Part shown: in pieces, positions 14,463 through 23,189 of the stretch
Layout: every line of letters starts with the position of its first letter
Position numbering within the stretch: the first letter of the stretch is position 1
Source of the DNA: a virus
IMG/VR virus record: IMGVR_UViG_3300025669_001026
Location: 1-64,000 of that record
DNA length: 64,000 nt
Direction: 5' to 3' (one strand)
Notes under the pieces: generated by a model
What the model saw: only the letters and a program-made list of their open reading frames with translations
What the model was told of the DNA's origin: nothing
Database searches by the model: none
Position numbers and translations under genes: made by a program

Positions 14463-15614
14463 TTAGTCTTGTTGTAGACCGCGGATATAATCTTTGATGT
14501 GCTCTTTACGTTCTGCTGCGAGTTTTTCAGCTTCTTCAGGAAGAACTTCTGGAGCTGCTTCCATCGGGGCTTCTTCAGCCATCGGTGCTTCTTCTAAGGG
14601 AGCTTCTCCCATTCCACCGCCTTCGCCTTCTACTTCGCCAGCTGCTTGGATGATCTCATCAGGACTAACGCCTGCTGCTGTCAGTTCTTCCAATTGCTTA
14701 GCCGCTTGGACTAAATCCTCTGGAGAAACACCAGCTGCTTCCATTTCGTCCGCGAGTTGATCTAACTGCGCTGCTGTTTCTGGGTCCATTTCGCCACCTT
14801 CTTCAGGTGCACCCATTCCCAAATCACCGCCTTCTACAGGAGCTTCTTCCATAGGAGCTTCTCCCATTGGAGCTTCCATACCTGGAGGTGCAATCGCGCC
14901 AGGATCTTCTGCTGCTACAGCATCAAGCATTGCATCTGCTTCCGCAGCTGACTTGAAGATACCGCTTTCCATACATTCCTGGAGGTCATCTTGACGTTGG
15001 TTAAAACCTTCTAGCCAACCAGTCGCAAAGTCATGATATGACTGAGAGATGTGGGCTGCCATTTCCGGGTTCTCGGAAGCCAATTTTTCAAGAATACTAG
15101 CTTCCTGTTTTAGCTTTGCTTCAGGGGTTGCCTCTGGGGTTGCTTCGGTTGCGTTCTTCTGAAGGTCTGCGACCCTACTAAGAATTGCATTACCAAGGCG
15201 TTCTGCACGCGCTACTTTTTCCGGAGTGGTTTCAACAGTTATATTTTCTGTCACTGTTTCACTGGCATCAAGAGATTTTGGTCCCTGGTCGTCTGTAGGT
15301 TCTTCACCGTCACCATCATTATTGGTGGCTTCAGGAGAGTCTGCTTCAACGCCTGCGATACCGGCTTCCATATCTTGCTGCTTCTCTTTGCCCGCTGCGC
15401 CTTGTCCCGCTGGGGTGTCGGCTACGTTTTCGCTAGTCTTGCCTTCTGGCTCAGTCTTGGCGTTATCGTTGGGTCCTGGAGTCGGAGCTTCGGCTGTTTT
15501 TTCAACAACTGCTTCTGCTGCTGCGTCAGCTGCTGTTTTAGCCATGGACTTTTCTTCTTCTACTGAATGTAGAAAGTCGCCCATCATTGTTACTACATCA
15601 CCATAATTCTTCAT
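14463..15614 (-). CDS. Acidic scaffold/prohead-core protein
   Basis: 383 aa, Ala/Glu/Pro-rich, strongly acidic, predicted helical. Placed between the protease-like gene and the capsid gene, the standard scaffold position. Repeats of (M/A)EEAPM-type units (GEAPMEEAPVEG, EEAPMAEEAPMEAAP) near the C-terminus; basic final segment (ERKEHIKDYIRGL), as in many scaffolds that bind capsid through a basic end. KTA/KEA-like short motifs could be protease sites. Confidence 0.7.
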   Translation of the reverse strand: MKNYGDVVTMMGDFLHSVEEEKSMAKTAADAAAEAVVEKTAEAPTPGPNDNAKTEPEGKTSENVADTPAGQGAAGKEKQQDMEAGIAGVEADSPEATNNDGDGEEPTDDQGPKSLDASETVTENITVETTPEKVARAERLGNAILSRVADLQKNATEATPEATPEAKLKQEASILEKLASENPEMAAHISQSYHDFATGWLEGFNQRQDDLQECMESGIFKSAAEADAMLDAVAAEDPGAIAPPGMEAPMGEAPMEEAPVEGGDLGMGAPEEGGEMDPETAAQLDQLADEMEAAGVSPEDLVQAAKQLEELTAAGVSPDEIIQAAGEVEGEGGGMGEAPLEEAPMAEEAPMEAAPEVLPEEAEKLAAERKEHIKDYIRGLQQD

Positions 15615-15647
15615 AACTATTCCTGTGTTGAGTTATGTCTATTCCTA

Positions 15648-18269
15648 TTATATACTATTAGCGATAGTTTGACCTACTGTCAAGTTCAACTTGTCTTCGG
15701 GTAAACCATCAACGAACGAGATAACGTATCTCGCATACTCCCTGGCAAGGAAATCAGCCGCGGCATCATGTATTTCTGAGGCACATTTCAGCATCCCACC
15801 ATCAAGTCCAGTACAACCGCTGATTGAATTACGTATCACGCGATCGTTTATAGGACTTGCCGCCAAGGAGTGGGACCCAATAAGGCGACTGACTTCACTT
15901 TCAAGTTCCTGGCCTCCGTACGAGCCGGAGGGTTCATAGCTTCCATCTTCCAGTAATGATTCAATACATGGATCATTAAGCATGCGTCCGAATACGCCGT
16001 TAAGAGCGTTCTTAGCACCTGGTAGAAGACTGGCTACCTTGTCAAAGTTGTCCCCTGTGGTAACCTTATAAAAAGATTCCATTGGCAGAACAACCATCTT
16101 ATCCTTAAGTGACCCAAATAGAGCACCGGGATCTTGGTTCTTCATTGCACTCACCGTAGAGTTCTCTAGCTCCTTCACTTTACCGTCGTCAGAACGGAAG
16201 GGAACAGTTAGAGAGTTCATGGGTGAATCAGATGTAGCAGTCAGTATCTCCTTCTCTATCGCAGCAAGCTTACTTAAAAGCGCTATACGATTTGAGGATT
16301 TGACGCCGGCATACTTTCTCATTATATCAACACGTGGGGCTAACCCGTGAAGGTCAGCTAACTCAGCTGAAGACAGGACACGATCAGATGCTACCTTACG
16401 GAGAGCAAATGCGATCTTATCTGCAGGTTTGAATACACCGCTGATATCGTGAAATAAAGGTTTATCATTTATAGCACCTATCTGGTGCCCTTCTTTAGTA
16501 ATAGTAAGCATATCATTCTTCAGGTGATCACAATAATCAGATAATTTAGAGGCCTTATTCCCACAGGCTGTACAAATGTCGTACTTAACATCCGCCGCCA
16601 TTGAAAAAAAGATGGGCTTCTCATTTGCAACTTTCTGCAGTTCTTTATCCCATTTATCATTTTCGACACCTACAATAAGTTCCCCTCGGTTCATATCATT
16701 ATTATAAGCCGCCTTTACGATATAACCGGAAGGTGTACCGTTCTTATGTCTATTACAGTTATGAACCAGTAAACCCTCTACAAAATATTCAGGTGCATCC
16801 TCCACCTCGAGATTATATACCAACTCATCCAGTTCACAAGGGCTTACGTCTTTTATTTTATGTAAACGCATATCATCCAACATAACTGTAACGAAGGCGG
16901 AACGTCTCCGTCCAATGCTTACCCTTACATATTTATTACTATAATCAGTCATATCAAGATTATCAGACGAGGCCACGCTAACGTAGCCACTGCCATTTGA
17001 TTTATAAGTCTTACCGTTGGTAGGGGATATCATAGTAGACGAGTTGTTGTCCCATAAGGTGTTTGCCGCTATGCCTAAGGAGCTAACTAGGTCGGATAAC
17101 ATCCTGAGCATGGAGGGTGAGGAGCTTCTTATACGAAGATAGCCTGGCGTGGGACCTTCGGGCTTGGTGTAACACCCGTCACCATCAACATATGCTCCCA
17201 GTAAATGTAATTTGGATTCATTATCCAGTTTGAATAACTCGGCTGTCAGTGTTTTATCAGAGTATGTGCCTTTTATATATTGTGAAAGCTCATGATGTAG
17301 CAATTTGGAGCCTGTATTTATTGCTATGCACCCGTATTTAGTAGGTGTAAGCGTGACATTGTAGCCTGCTTTCTTTATGCAGTCACATATATCATCTATA
17401 GCATACTGATCTTTCTGGCTTATTGTATATTGTATGTGACAGCCATTCTTAGCTAGATAGCCCTCAGCGGCCGTCCAACCTATTAAACGGGCCATGTAAG
17501 TCGGTAAAGAAGTTGTGCCTCCGCTAACAGCGTGGGATACCAACCAATCACCTTTCTGCAGGCTATATGCGGGTACCTCGGTTATAAGGGATGTAATTTC
17601 TTTTTTATTCTTAGAAGCCCACTCTCTACAATGTGTACTGTGCCCTTGATATTTTTGTTTATTTAATATTGTATACTTGTGCTTACAACATGTATCAACT
17701 GCTCGTAATACAAAAACAGGATGATCTACTGTACATTTGAAGGATCTGAGATCTGAGCAGTCTACGCTCACTCCTGCTCCTTTATAAGGTCTTTTAAAAA
17801 TATGACTCACTGCACGAGGGCCTTTTCTAGTATTGACAGCATCCCCCTGAGCATAGGACTCAATTGGCTTATAAGAGCCCTCACCACTCTGAACCAGGGT
17901 CCTCCCCGGAAAGCAGTGATTTTTATATACCTTACCAAATTCCATAAATGTAGGGTTATGATATTCCAACATACCGCCCCCTGTTCTATAGGGAGCAGCT
18001 GACTTATTCAAGAAAGGAGTAAACATGTAACTTTCACGGGGGAAGCCATCTCCATTATTATTAAAACCATAAGTCTCTTGGGCACCTGTAGTTATAAGAT
18101 GCAGGTATGTATACCCGGGTTTACGTTCAATTTCATTTAGGTCAGTGTCGAACTCTGCTGCACGTTTCTGTAGGGTCTCCATACGGAAGCCTTTAGAATA
18201 TGTATCAATCAATGCCACTGTGGGCATTCCGAAATCAAATGCGTCTGGATGTATAATCTTGGGTATCAT
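15648..18269 (-). CDS. Prohead-protease-like protein interrupted by an intein
   Basis: 873 aa precursor; residues 119-504 are an intein, leaving a 487-aa mature protein. Extein features: LEYHNPTFMEFGKVYKNH | CNRHKNGTPSGYIVKAAY, ELIVGVENDKW, IFFSMAADV, then a four-Cys/His knuckle CTACGNKASKLSDYCDHLK. A His near GK/GY-V segments followed about 50 residues later by a Ser in a short hydrophobic strand is the layout of HK97-type prohead proteases. The gene stands just before the scaffold, as expected. Later C-terminal half is unrecognised. Family assignment is inference from order and pattern. Confidence 0.65.
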   Translation of the reverse strand: MIPKIIHPDAFDFGMPTVALIDTYSKGFRMETLQKRAAEFDTDLNEIERKPGYTYLHLITTGAQETYGFNNNGDGFPRESYMFTPFLNKSAAPYRTGGGMLEYHNPTFMEFGKVYKNHCFPGRTLVQSGEGSYKPIESYAQGDAVNTRKGPRAVSHIFKRPYKGAGVSVDCSDLRSFKCTVDHPVFVLRAVDTCCKHKYTILNKQKYQGHSTHCREWASKNKKEITSLITEVPAYSLQKGDWLVSHAVSGGTTSLPTYMARLIGWTAAEGYLAKNGCHIQYTISQKDQYAIDDICDCIKKAGYNVTLTPTKYGCIAINTGSKLLHHELSQYIKGTYSDKTLTAELFKLDNESKLHLLGAYVDGDGCYTKPEGPTPGYLRIRSSSPSMLRMLSDLVSSLGIAANTLWDNNSSTMISPTNGKTYKSNGSGYVSVASSDNLDMTDYSNKYVRVSIGRRRSAFVTVMLDDMRLHKIKDVSPCELDELVYNLEVEDAPEYFVEGLLVHNCNRHKNGTPSGYIVKAAYNNDMNRGELIVGVENDKWDKELQKVANEKPIFFSMAADVKYDICTACGNKASKLSDYCDHLKNDMLTITKEGHQIGAINDKPLFHDISGVFKPADKIAFALRKVASDRVLSSAELADLHGLAPRVDIMRKYAGVKSSNRIALLSKLAAIEKEILTATSDSPMNSLTVPFRSDDGKVKELENSTVSAMKNQDPGALFGSLKDKMVVLPMESFYKVTTGDNFDKVASLLPGAKNALNGVFGRMLNDPCIESLLEDGSYEPSGSYGGQELESEVSRLIGSHSLAASPINDRVIRNSISGCTGLDGGMLKCASEIHDAAADFLAREYARYVISFVDGLPEDKLNLTVGQTIANSI
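16758..17915 (-). other. Intein in prohead-protease-like protein (386 aa, LAGLIDADG)
   Basis: Starts at Cys119 (CFPGRTLVQSGEG, block A), block B FKCTVDHPVFVLR, endonuclease motifs LIGWTAAEGYL and LLGAYVDGDGCY (LAGLIDADG pair), block F VYNLEVEDAPEYFVEG and block G LLVHN followed by Cys +1. All splicing residues (Cys1, TxxH, His-Asn, Cys+1) are present, so it should splice. It inserts next to His118, close to the likely catalytic His. Confidence 0.93.
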
Positions 18270-18270
18270 A

Positions 18271-19896
18271 TTAAAATCCTAATCTAGCGTTTGTATCCTT
18301 CTTAGGTTTACGTTGACCTAGATATCTTGAAAGACTTTCTGAACCTGAACTACCTTGTCTACTATCACCGGGGCCTGCTTTGTCGGTTGTCTCCTCGTTA
18401 TAGCCTTGATCATTAGCAGGCTCTTGAGGGGATCTTCCTTTCTCGGCATTATGTTTATCAAGGAGCTCAGCAAGCTGTGTAACCATAGGCATCTTCTTCT
18501 CTTTAGCCTCGCCGTCCTTGTCTTTACCACCCATGCGTAGAACATCCAAGAGATCTGCAGATGGTCCAGTGTCTCCGCCAACTGTTGCCATGTTCTGAGC
18601 TTCGTCAAGTTCTCTACGAGTCTTCTCACTAGCTGTATAGGATTTCTCCAGGTCAACTAATTGAGAGATTTCAGCTGGGTCCATTAATTGTTTCTGGGCC
18701 AGTTGACGTTTAACCATAGATTTTAAAGCTGGTTGCATTGCTTTATCGCGCATCATAGGTGAGACATTAATAATATTGTTATAGGCTTCTGTTATGTCTT
18801 CTATAGGATAGTTCTTAATAGACTGATCAGATGCAATAGCTACCCAGCCCTGCATATTGTCGATACTATCAATGTTGCCCATAAATGCCGGGTCCATTAC
18901 TTTTAACATTTTAGGATCTGGATTGGCGCTTGTAATGTCAGACCATTTCTGGACTTCGTCGGAGATAGTGTCTAAGCCTTTCTTAACACCGCCTTTTACT
19001 GCGCCTGCTGCGAAACCTGGGGCAGTTGCTCCCATGAATTTACCGCTCTCTAATATACTTTTTGTATCTAAGGGAGCAGCGTCTTTTTCAAAAAAAAAAT
19101 CTCTAGCATCTTCTGCCAGCTTCGTGAGCTCAGCCTTCTCGTCGGCGTACTCGCGGGCATGTCTGATAGCTTGATCAATCTCAGGATAAGGGGAGTTGAA
19201 AGGAAGTACAGCACCATTGGCTGTCTTCTCTAGGGGAAGGTCACGTTGAATCTTAGCACCGATAACCTGGAGCATCTTAGCGCCTTGGTCACCGAAACGA
19301 TTGACTATAACATGAGCAATCTTCTGTAATTCTTTATCTTTAGTATAACGCATATGCTCAGCCGCTTTCATCAGGGAGTCCTGTGTAGATAGGCGTAACT
19401 GATTAACTGTGCTCTTCTGACGATCAAAGTTATCAAGTACTTCCATGCGTTTATTCATATCTCTACGATATTCGACATCACTAGCTGTTTTAAGCATAGC
19501 ATCTCTGTCGATGGGTTCTTCTACAGGTTTCTCAGCTGCTGCCTTCTCGAAGGACATTTCCAGCTTAAGACCTATTTCAGAGAAATCTTGTTTGGGTAGT
19601 GTAATTGAAGCTGCCTTTTCTGTTCCACCAAAGATAGCCTTAACGACTTCTTTAGGGTCTGCGTGCTCGAATGATTCCGCCCGGTCACTCGACTTACGAC
19701 TAGATAGTACGTGTACAGTTTTGGATTTATTAAAGGCTTCACATGCACGCTTAGTGATTTCCGGCGTGAATTCCAACTCAGTTGCCATCTTTATAAGCGC
19801 ATCATTGGGTGAACTACCAGACCTCGTTGAAGCTACTGCTTTCTCGATGCCTCGCATGATTCGACGCTCTTGACTGGCGGATAGTTTGTCGATCAT
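18271..19896 (-). CDS. Hypothetical virion/head-operon protein (541 aa)
   Basis: Stop abuts the ATG of the protease gene. Helical, with many short K-A-A / K-T-A sites (EKAVAS, IKMATE, EKAASI, KTASD, EKAAAEKP, EKTANG, EKDAAP), resembling the K(E)A motifs of other genes here and possibly multiple protease cleavage points. Gly-rich GATAPGFAAGAVKGGVKKG in the middle; Gly/Ser-rich basic C-terminus. Likely a packaged internal protein (inference). Confidence 0.6.
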   Translation of the reverse strand: MIDKLSASQERRIMRGIEKAVASTRSGSSPNDALIKMATELEFTPEITKRACEAFNKSKTVHVLSSRKSSDRAESFEHADPKEVVKAIFGGTEKAASITLPKQDFSEIGLKLEMSFEKAAAEKPVEEPIDRDAMLKTASDVEYRRDMNKRMEVLDNFDRQKSTVNQLRLSTQDSLMKAAEHMRYTKDKELQKIAHVIVNRFGDQGAKMLQVIGAKIQRDLPLEKTANGAVLPFNSPYPEIDQAIRHAREYADEKAELTKLAEDARDFFFEKDAAPLDTKSILESGKFMGATAPGFAAGAVKGGVKKGLDTISDEVQKWSDITSANPDPKMLKVMDPAFMGNIDSIDNMQGWVAIASDQSIKNYPIEDITEAYNNIINVSPMMRDKAMQPALKSMVKRQLAQKQLMDPAEISQLVDLEKSYTASEKTRRELDEAQNMATVGGDTGPSADLLDVLRMGGKDKDGEAKEKKMPMVTQLAELLDKHNAEKGRSPQEPANDQGYNEETTDKAGPGDSRQGSSGSESLSRYLGQRKPKKDTNARLGF

Positions 19897-20753
19897 TTGT
19901 CTAAATCTCCATCTTCATATTTATGTATGTTCGCGTCTAACTTCTCTATCTTCTTTACTACTGCTTCTGCATCTTTCAGTTTGATTCTACCATGAAATGT
20001 AGCTAAACTATCAGGTATTAACCCGTCGTCATCTTGAGCAGCGAGCTCATCAAGCTTGTATGTTCTATCTTCCCAAACACTCAATGTGCGTTGCTGCGTA
20101 GGTATAGTAAGCTCTTTTGGTAATTTACCACTAGTGTGCACGTATTTCAAAGTTTCCCTCGCGTTCTGGCTTACCACATGGTCTATAATCCAGTCGGCAG
20201 TCTTGCCTTTATATGTATGGCCTCTTATGCAATCCATAAGTAGACGCTCTGGTCCTCCGGACCACCCCACAACTTTCCAGATCAAATCTGAGTTCAGATA
20301 GTCATCCTTCTTATGTGTGGCTGCCGGTGCGAATATGTACTTCTCTACCCAAAAGGGTGAATCTAATTTAGTTCTCACATCATAAAACAAAAGCTCATAA
20401 GTTCTGATCATGAAAGGTGTCAGTTTCTTATGAATATTTGATTGTATGAACTGTGGCTTTGCTTTCGCCACTAGAGCTGCTTCAAGTGCATGCTTCGTAC
20501 AACCCGGAGAATTCTCCTGATGTAGGTCGTATAAGAATGCCATTGCGGGCATAAGCTCTCTTGCTGGGGCACCTTGGAATCGGTCGTCTTCCCATACCTC
20601 TAAGAATCGCTTAGCCAGTTTAACTGTTGCATCAGCGTAGGCGACGAAGTCTTTATTACTTTCCTTCTCGTTCTTCCGCTCATACAGTGCTCGCTTCCAA
20701 CGCCAATCAGGCGCATTATCGAGAACGCAACTCTGATCTGATTGTTTACTCAT
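19893..20753 (-). CDS. Hypothetical head-operon protein (286 aa)
   Basis: ATGA overlaps on both sides. Aromatic-rich, mixed fold: PDWRWKRALYERK, LMPAMAFLYDLHQENSPG, PFWVEKYIFAPAATHK, LIWKVVGWSGGPERLLMDC. C-terminal coiled region (LKDAEAVVKKIEKLDANIHK). No family recognised; conserved coupling suggests a structural or packaging role. Confidence 0.6.
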   Translation of the reverse strand: MSKQSDQSCVLDNAPDWRWKRALYERKNEKESNKDFVAYADATVKLAKRFLEVWEDDRFQGAPARELMPAMAFLYDLHQENSPGCTKHALEAALVAKAKPQFIQSNIHKKLTPFMIRTYELLFYDVRTKLDSPFWVEKYIFAPAATHKKDDYLNSDLIWKVVGWSGGPERLLMDCIRGHTYKGKTADWIIDHVVSQNARETLKYVHTSGKLPKELTIPTQQRTLSVWEDRTYKLDELAAQDDDGLIPDSLATFHGRIKLKDAEAVVKKIEKLDANIHKYEDGDLDK

Positions 20754-22816
20754 GCACCTAGATCTTCTGAAAGATCTCCTGCTAAGGCTTCGGTGGATGT
20801 ATCAGGTGCCACAGTCTTTTTACTGAGGAACAATACCAAGTCACTTAAGGACTGGAATACATCACGAAGGCTTTCTTCTAACTCAGTCAGCTCATCAGTA
20901 CCATAACGGTCCTGGAAGTCATCATTGTGCCAGTAGAACAGGAACAACAGTCTACCTACGCGGTCGAGACCACGAAGTAGGTCAGGGAGGTAATCCTCAA
21001 CCATGTCGATTGCTTTACTGTTCATTGCCAATGTACGGAGTACGGATACGTCCATAACTTCTTTGACACCGTTCTCGGATGCCTTAACTGCTGTGTCTAT
21101 ATCATCAAGCCCATCTTGAGGGGCTGTTACTTCTTCTACATCATTAGGTGCAGCTGCTGCTCCTATAGAGTTCTCAGCTGTATTGATGAACGGGTCTTTG
21201 GCCAGTTTAACAAGATACCGCATAGAGTTTGGTCTATGTTGAGAAGCTGCTTCCTTAACCATTTTCTTAGCAGTAGGTGCTGCGATACCGTAATCTCTAA
21301 CTAACTTAATCATGGCTGCTGTCTTATTGATAGGGCCGTCAGATACGTCAGCATTACTAAGTGTAATAGATGCTCCATCGCTGTATACTTTAACAGGAGT
21401 GAGCTGTACCTTATTGATCAGGCTGTTAACTAGAGTATTAGGATTACCGAAACCATACTTCTGATTAAGTTTGTAATCTGCTCTGTCAATAACTTTAGCA
21501 TTGTTAGGAACATATAATGTATCCGCACCAATGAAGAGTTTACCAGGTTTATCAGTGAACTGCATGCAATCTACTTTACGACCAAGATCCATACAAGCTG
21601 CTGTTCCAAGTCCTAGGCTGATTTTAATCTTATTGCCATAGGCTGTCTTAGGTCCATTGAAGTAAACCTGGTAGCTATTAGCATAAGGGTCTACAATCAC
21701 TGCATCATTGGAGCGTTCTCTGATGATACGTTTGAGATCCCTACCAAGTGATTTAAGAAGAGTTGTATCTTCATCATTGGTGATAGTTAGCTGCTTAGCT
21801 TGGATACATCCTTTGCCTGCGAGATACTTATCTTTATGGTTCAAAGGAACCAATAAGAATTTAGCATCACGTGTATTCAGTACACTGTTGTCCGGTTTAT
21901 TTTCCATCTTGTTTGGAAACAAAACATAGAAACGATCAAATGTACCATCAGCCATAAGAACATCATAGAGACCTGTGCACGTAGGAGTGCTTAGTTTCGT
22001 ATGATCTACTTCACCTTTAAATACAGTGGATGTTTCCTTACGGTTGTCTACAAAGAAGACCCGGTCACGCATTAACACTTCTTTCTCTGCATCTTCTAAT
22101 TCAGATGCGTCTGGGGAATCAGGTGTGATTACTTTAAGTACAGTCTGACCTTGAGAAGATCCGTCGGCGGCAGGTATGTCCAACTCATCTACTCCTACTT
22201 CGTCAGCTGTCTTAGCTAATCCGCGTAAATCATCCGCAGAATAATACTTGAGAATTGCGTTAGCGAATTCAGGGTGTTTAATCATGGTGGCTGTAAACTG
22301 GAAAGATGCTTCTTTACCCAGCCTAGGTACCCATTCTTTCAGGTCAAATACGTCTCGGTCGAATTTAACAGGTGTCTGCATGTTCTCCCACGCGTCCTTC
22401 TCTAAGAGTGCTGCACCTTTAAGGAAAGGATCAGTTTCTGTGAGATTGACTGAACCAGGTTTACCCTGCATTGTCTTAGCGCTTTCTTCTTCTTCCTGTT
22501 CTCCTGATTCTCCTAATTCCAGCGGTTGCTGTCCTTTGAGATATGAGATCCAAGTTTCTTTGGTTGGAACAAACTGTCCTCTGTTCGGTAAGAACATGAG
22601 ATCGAGTCCTTTGATCCGTCCATTGAGATAAAAGATTGGGATGTAAATCCATTGATCATTCAATTGGAATACTGATACACCGACTCCTCGAGTCTCATCA
22701 TCATCTTTATCGATGAGCTGAAAGCCGACCTTATAAGGGGTTAATGCTGGGGCGTCCTGCGCAATTTGCGAGTCGGCCAGCTGCCCTAGTTGAACTTCGA
22801 AATTTGAACCTGCCAT
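20750..22816 (-). CDS. Hypothetical virion protein (688 aa)
   Basis: Large protein between RNA polymerase and protease genes. N-terminal ~120 residues beta-rich (GVGVSVFQLNDQWIYIPIFYLNGRIKG), central region repeats beta patterns (FYVLFPNKM, DAKFLLVPLNHKDK, YQVYFNGPKTAYGNKIKIS), C-terminal helical and acidic. K-A/K-E-A sites (LLEKDAWEN, KTAAMIK, VKEAAS) recur. Probably a structural or internal protein; no family recognised. Confidence 0.6.
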   Translation of the reverse strand: MAGSNFEVQLGQLADSQIAQDAPALTPYKVGFQLIDKDDDETRGVGVSVFQLNDQWIYIPIFYLNGRIKGLDLMFLPNRGQFVPTKETWISYLKGQQPLELGESGEQEEEESAKTMQGKPGSVNLTETDPFLKGAALLEKDAWENMQTPVKFDRDVFDLKEWVPRLGKEASFQFTATMIKHPEFANAILKYYSADDLRGLAKTADEVGVDELDIPAADGSSQGQTVLKVITPDSPDASELEDAEKEVLMRDRVFFVDNRKETSTVFKGEVDHTKLSTPTCTGLYDVLMADGTFDRFYVLFPNKMENKPDNSVLNTRDAKFLLVPLNHKDKYLAGKGCIQAKQLTITNDEDTTLLKSLGRDLKRIIRERSNDAVIVDPYANSYQVYFNGPKTAYGNKIKISLGLGTAACMDLGRKVDCMQFTDKPGKLFIGADTLYVPNNAKVIDRADYKLNQKYGFGNPNTLVNSLINKVQLTPVKVYSDGASITLSNADVSDGPINKTAAMIKLVRDYGIAAPTAKKMVKEAASQHRPNSMRYLVKLAKDPFINTAENSIGAAAAPNDVEEVTAPQDGLDDIDTAVKASENGVKEVMDVSVLRTLAMNSKAIDMVEDYLPDLLRGLDRVGRLLFLFYWHNDDFQDRYGTDELTELEESLRDVFQSLSDLVLFLSKKTVAPDTSTEALAGDLSEDLGA

Positions 22817-22915
22817 GGTAATTTCCTTGTGTTAATGTTGTACTTACTTTACTTATATCTAGGCATCAATGTTGTTTATAGGCCTAGTTTATTCATGTAC
22901 CATCTCAAGACTTTA

Positions 22916-23188
22916 TTAGGAGCCATGTTTTTTAGAACATCCTTTTCCTGTTGCTCTTACGGGTTTAAAACTTCCCTTAAGTGTTTCCAAATCAACAGGG
23001 CCCAGCTTCTTAGCTATGGGCTTATCCGCCTCGAAATGTGCACTCTGTGACGGGGTCATAGCTTTACCCAGGGCTGGTTTTGCTTTAACGCCTCCTTTAG
23101 TATAAGCCTGGTAAAGGCCTGTTAAAGGATCTACTGCTTCCTTCGCCAAGTAGCCTGCTAGGTATCCGTGTCTTTTACTGTCTGTCAT
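22916..23188 (-). CDS. Tagged virion-like protein (90 aa)
   Basis: Start taken as the ATG at 23188 with GGAG upstream, just after the beta' gene stop. The N-terminus KRHGYLAGYLAKEAVDPL carries the GYxxGYLxKEA tag shared by many proteins here, and KEAVDPLTGLYQAYTKGG closely matches KEAVNPLAALYIAYTSGE of the gene at 35929-36264. Basic C-terminus GKGCSKKHGS. Probably packaged. Confidence 0.6.
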   Translation of the reverse strand: MTDSKRHGYLAGYLAKEAVDPLTGLYQAYTKGGVKAKPALGKAMTPSQSAHFEADKPIAKKLGPVDLETLKGSFKPVRATGKGCSKKHGS

Positions 23189-23189
23189 T

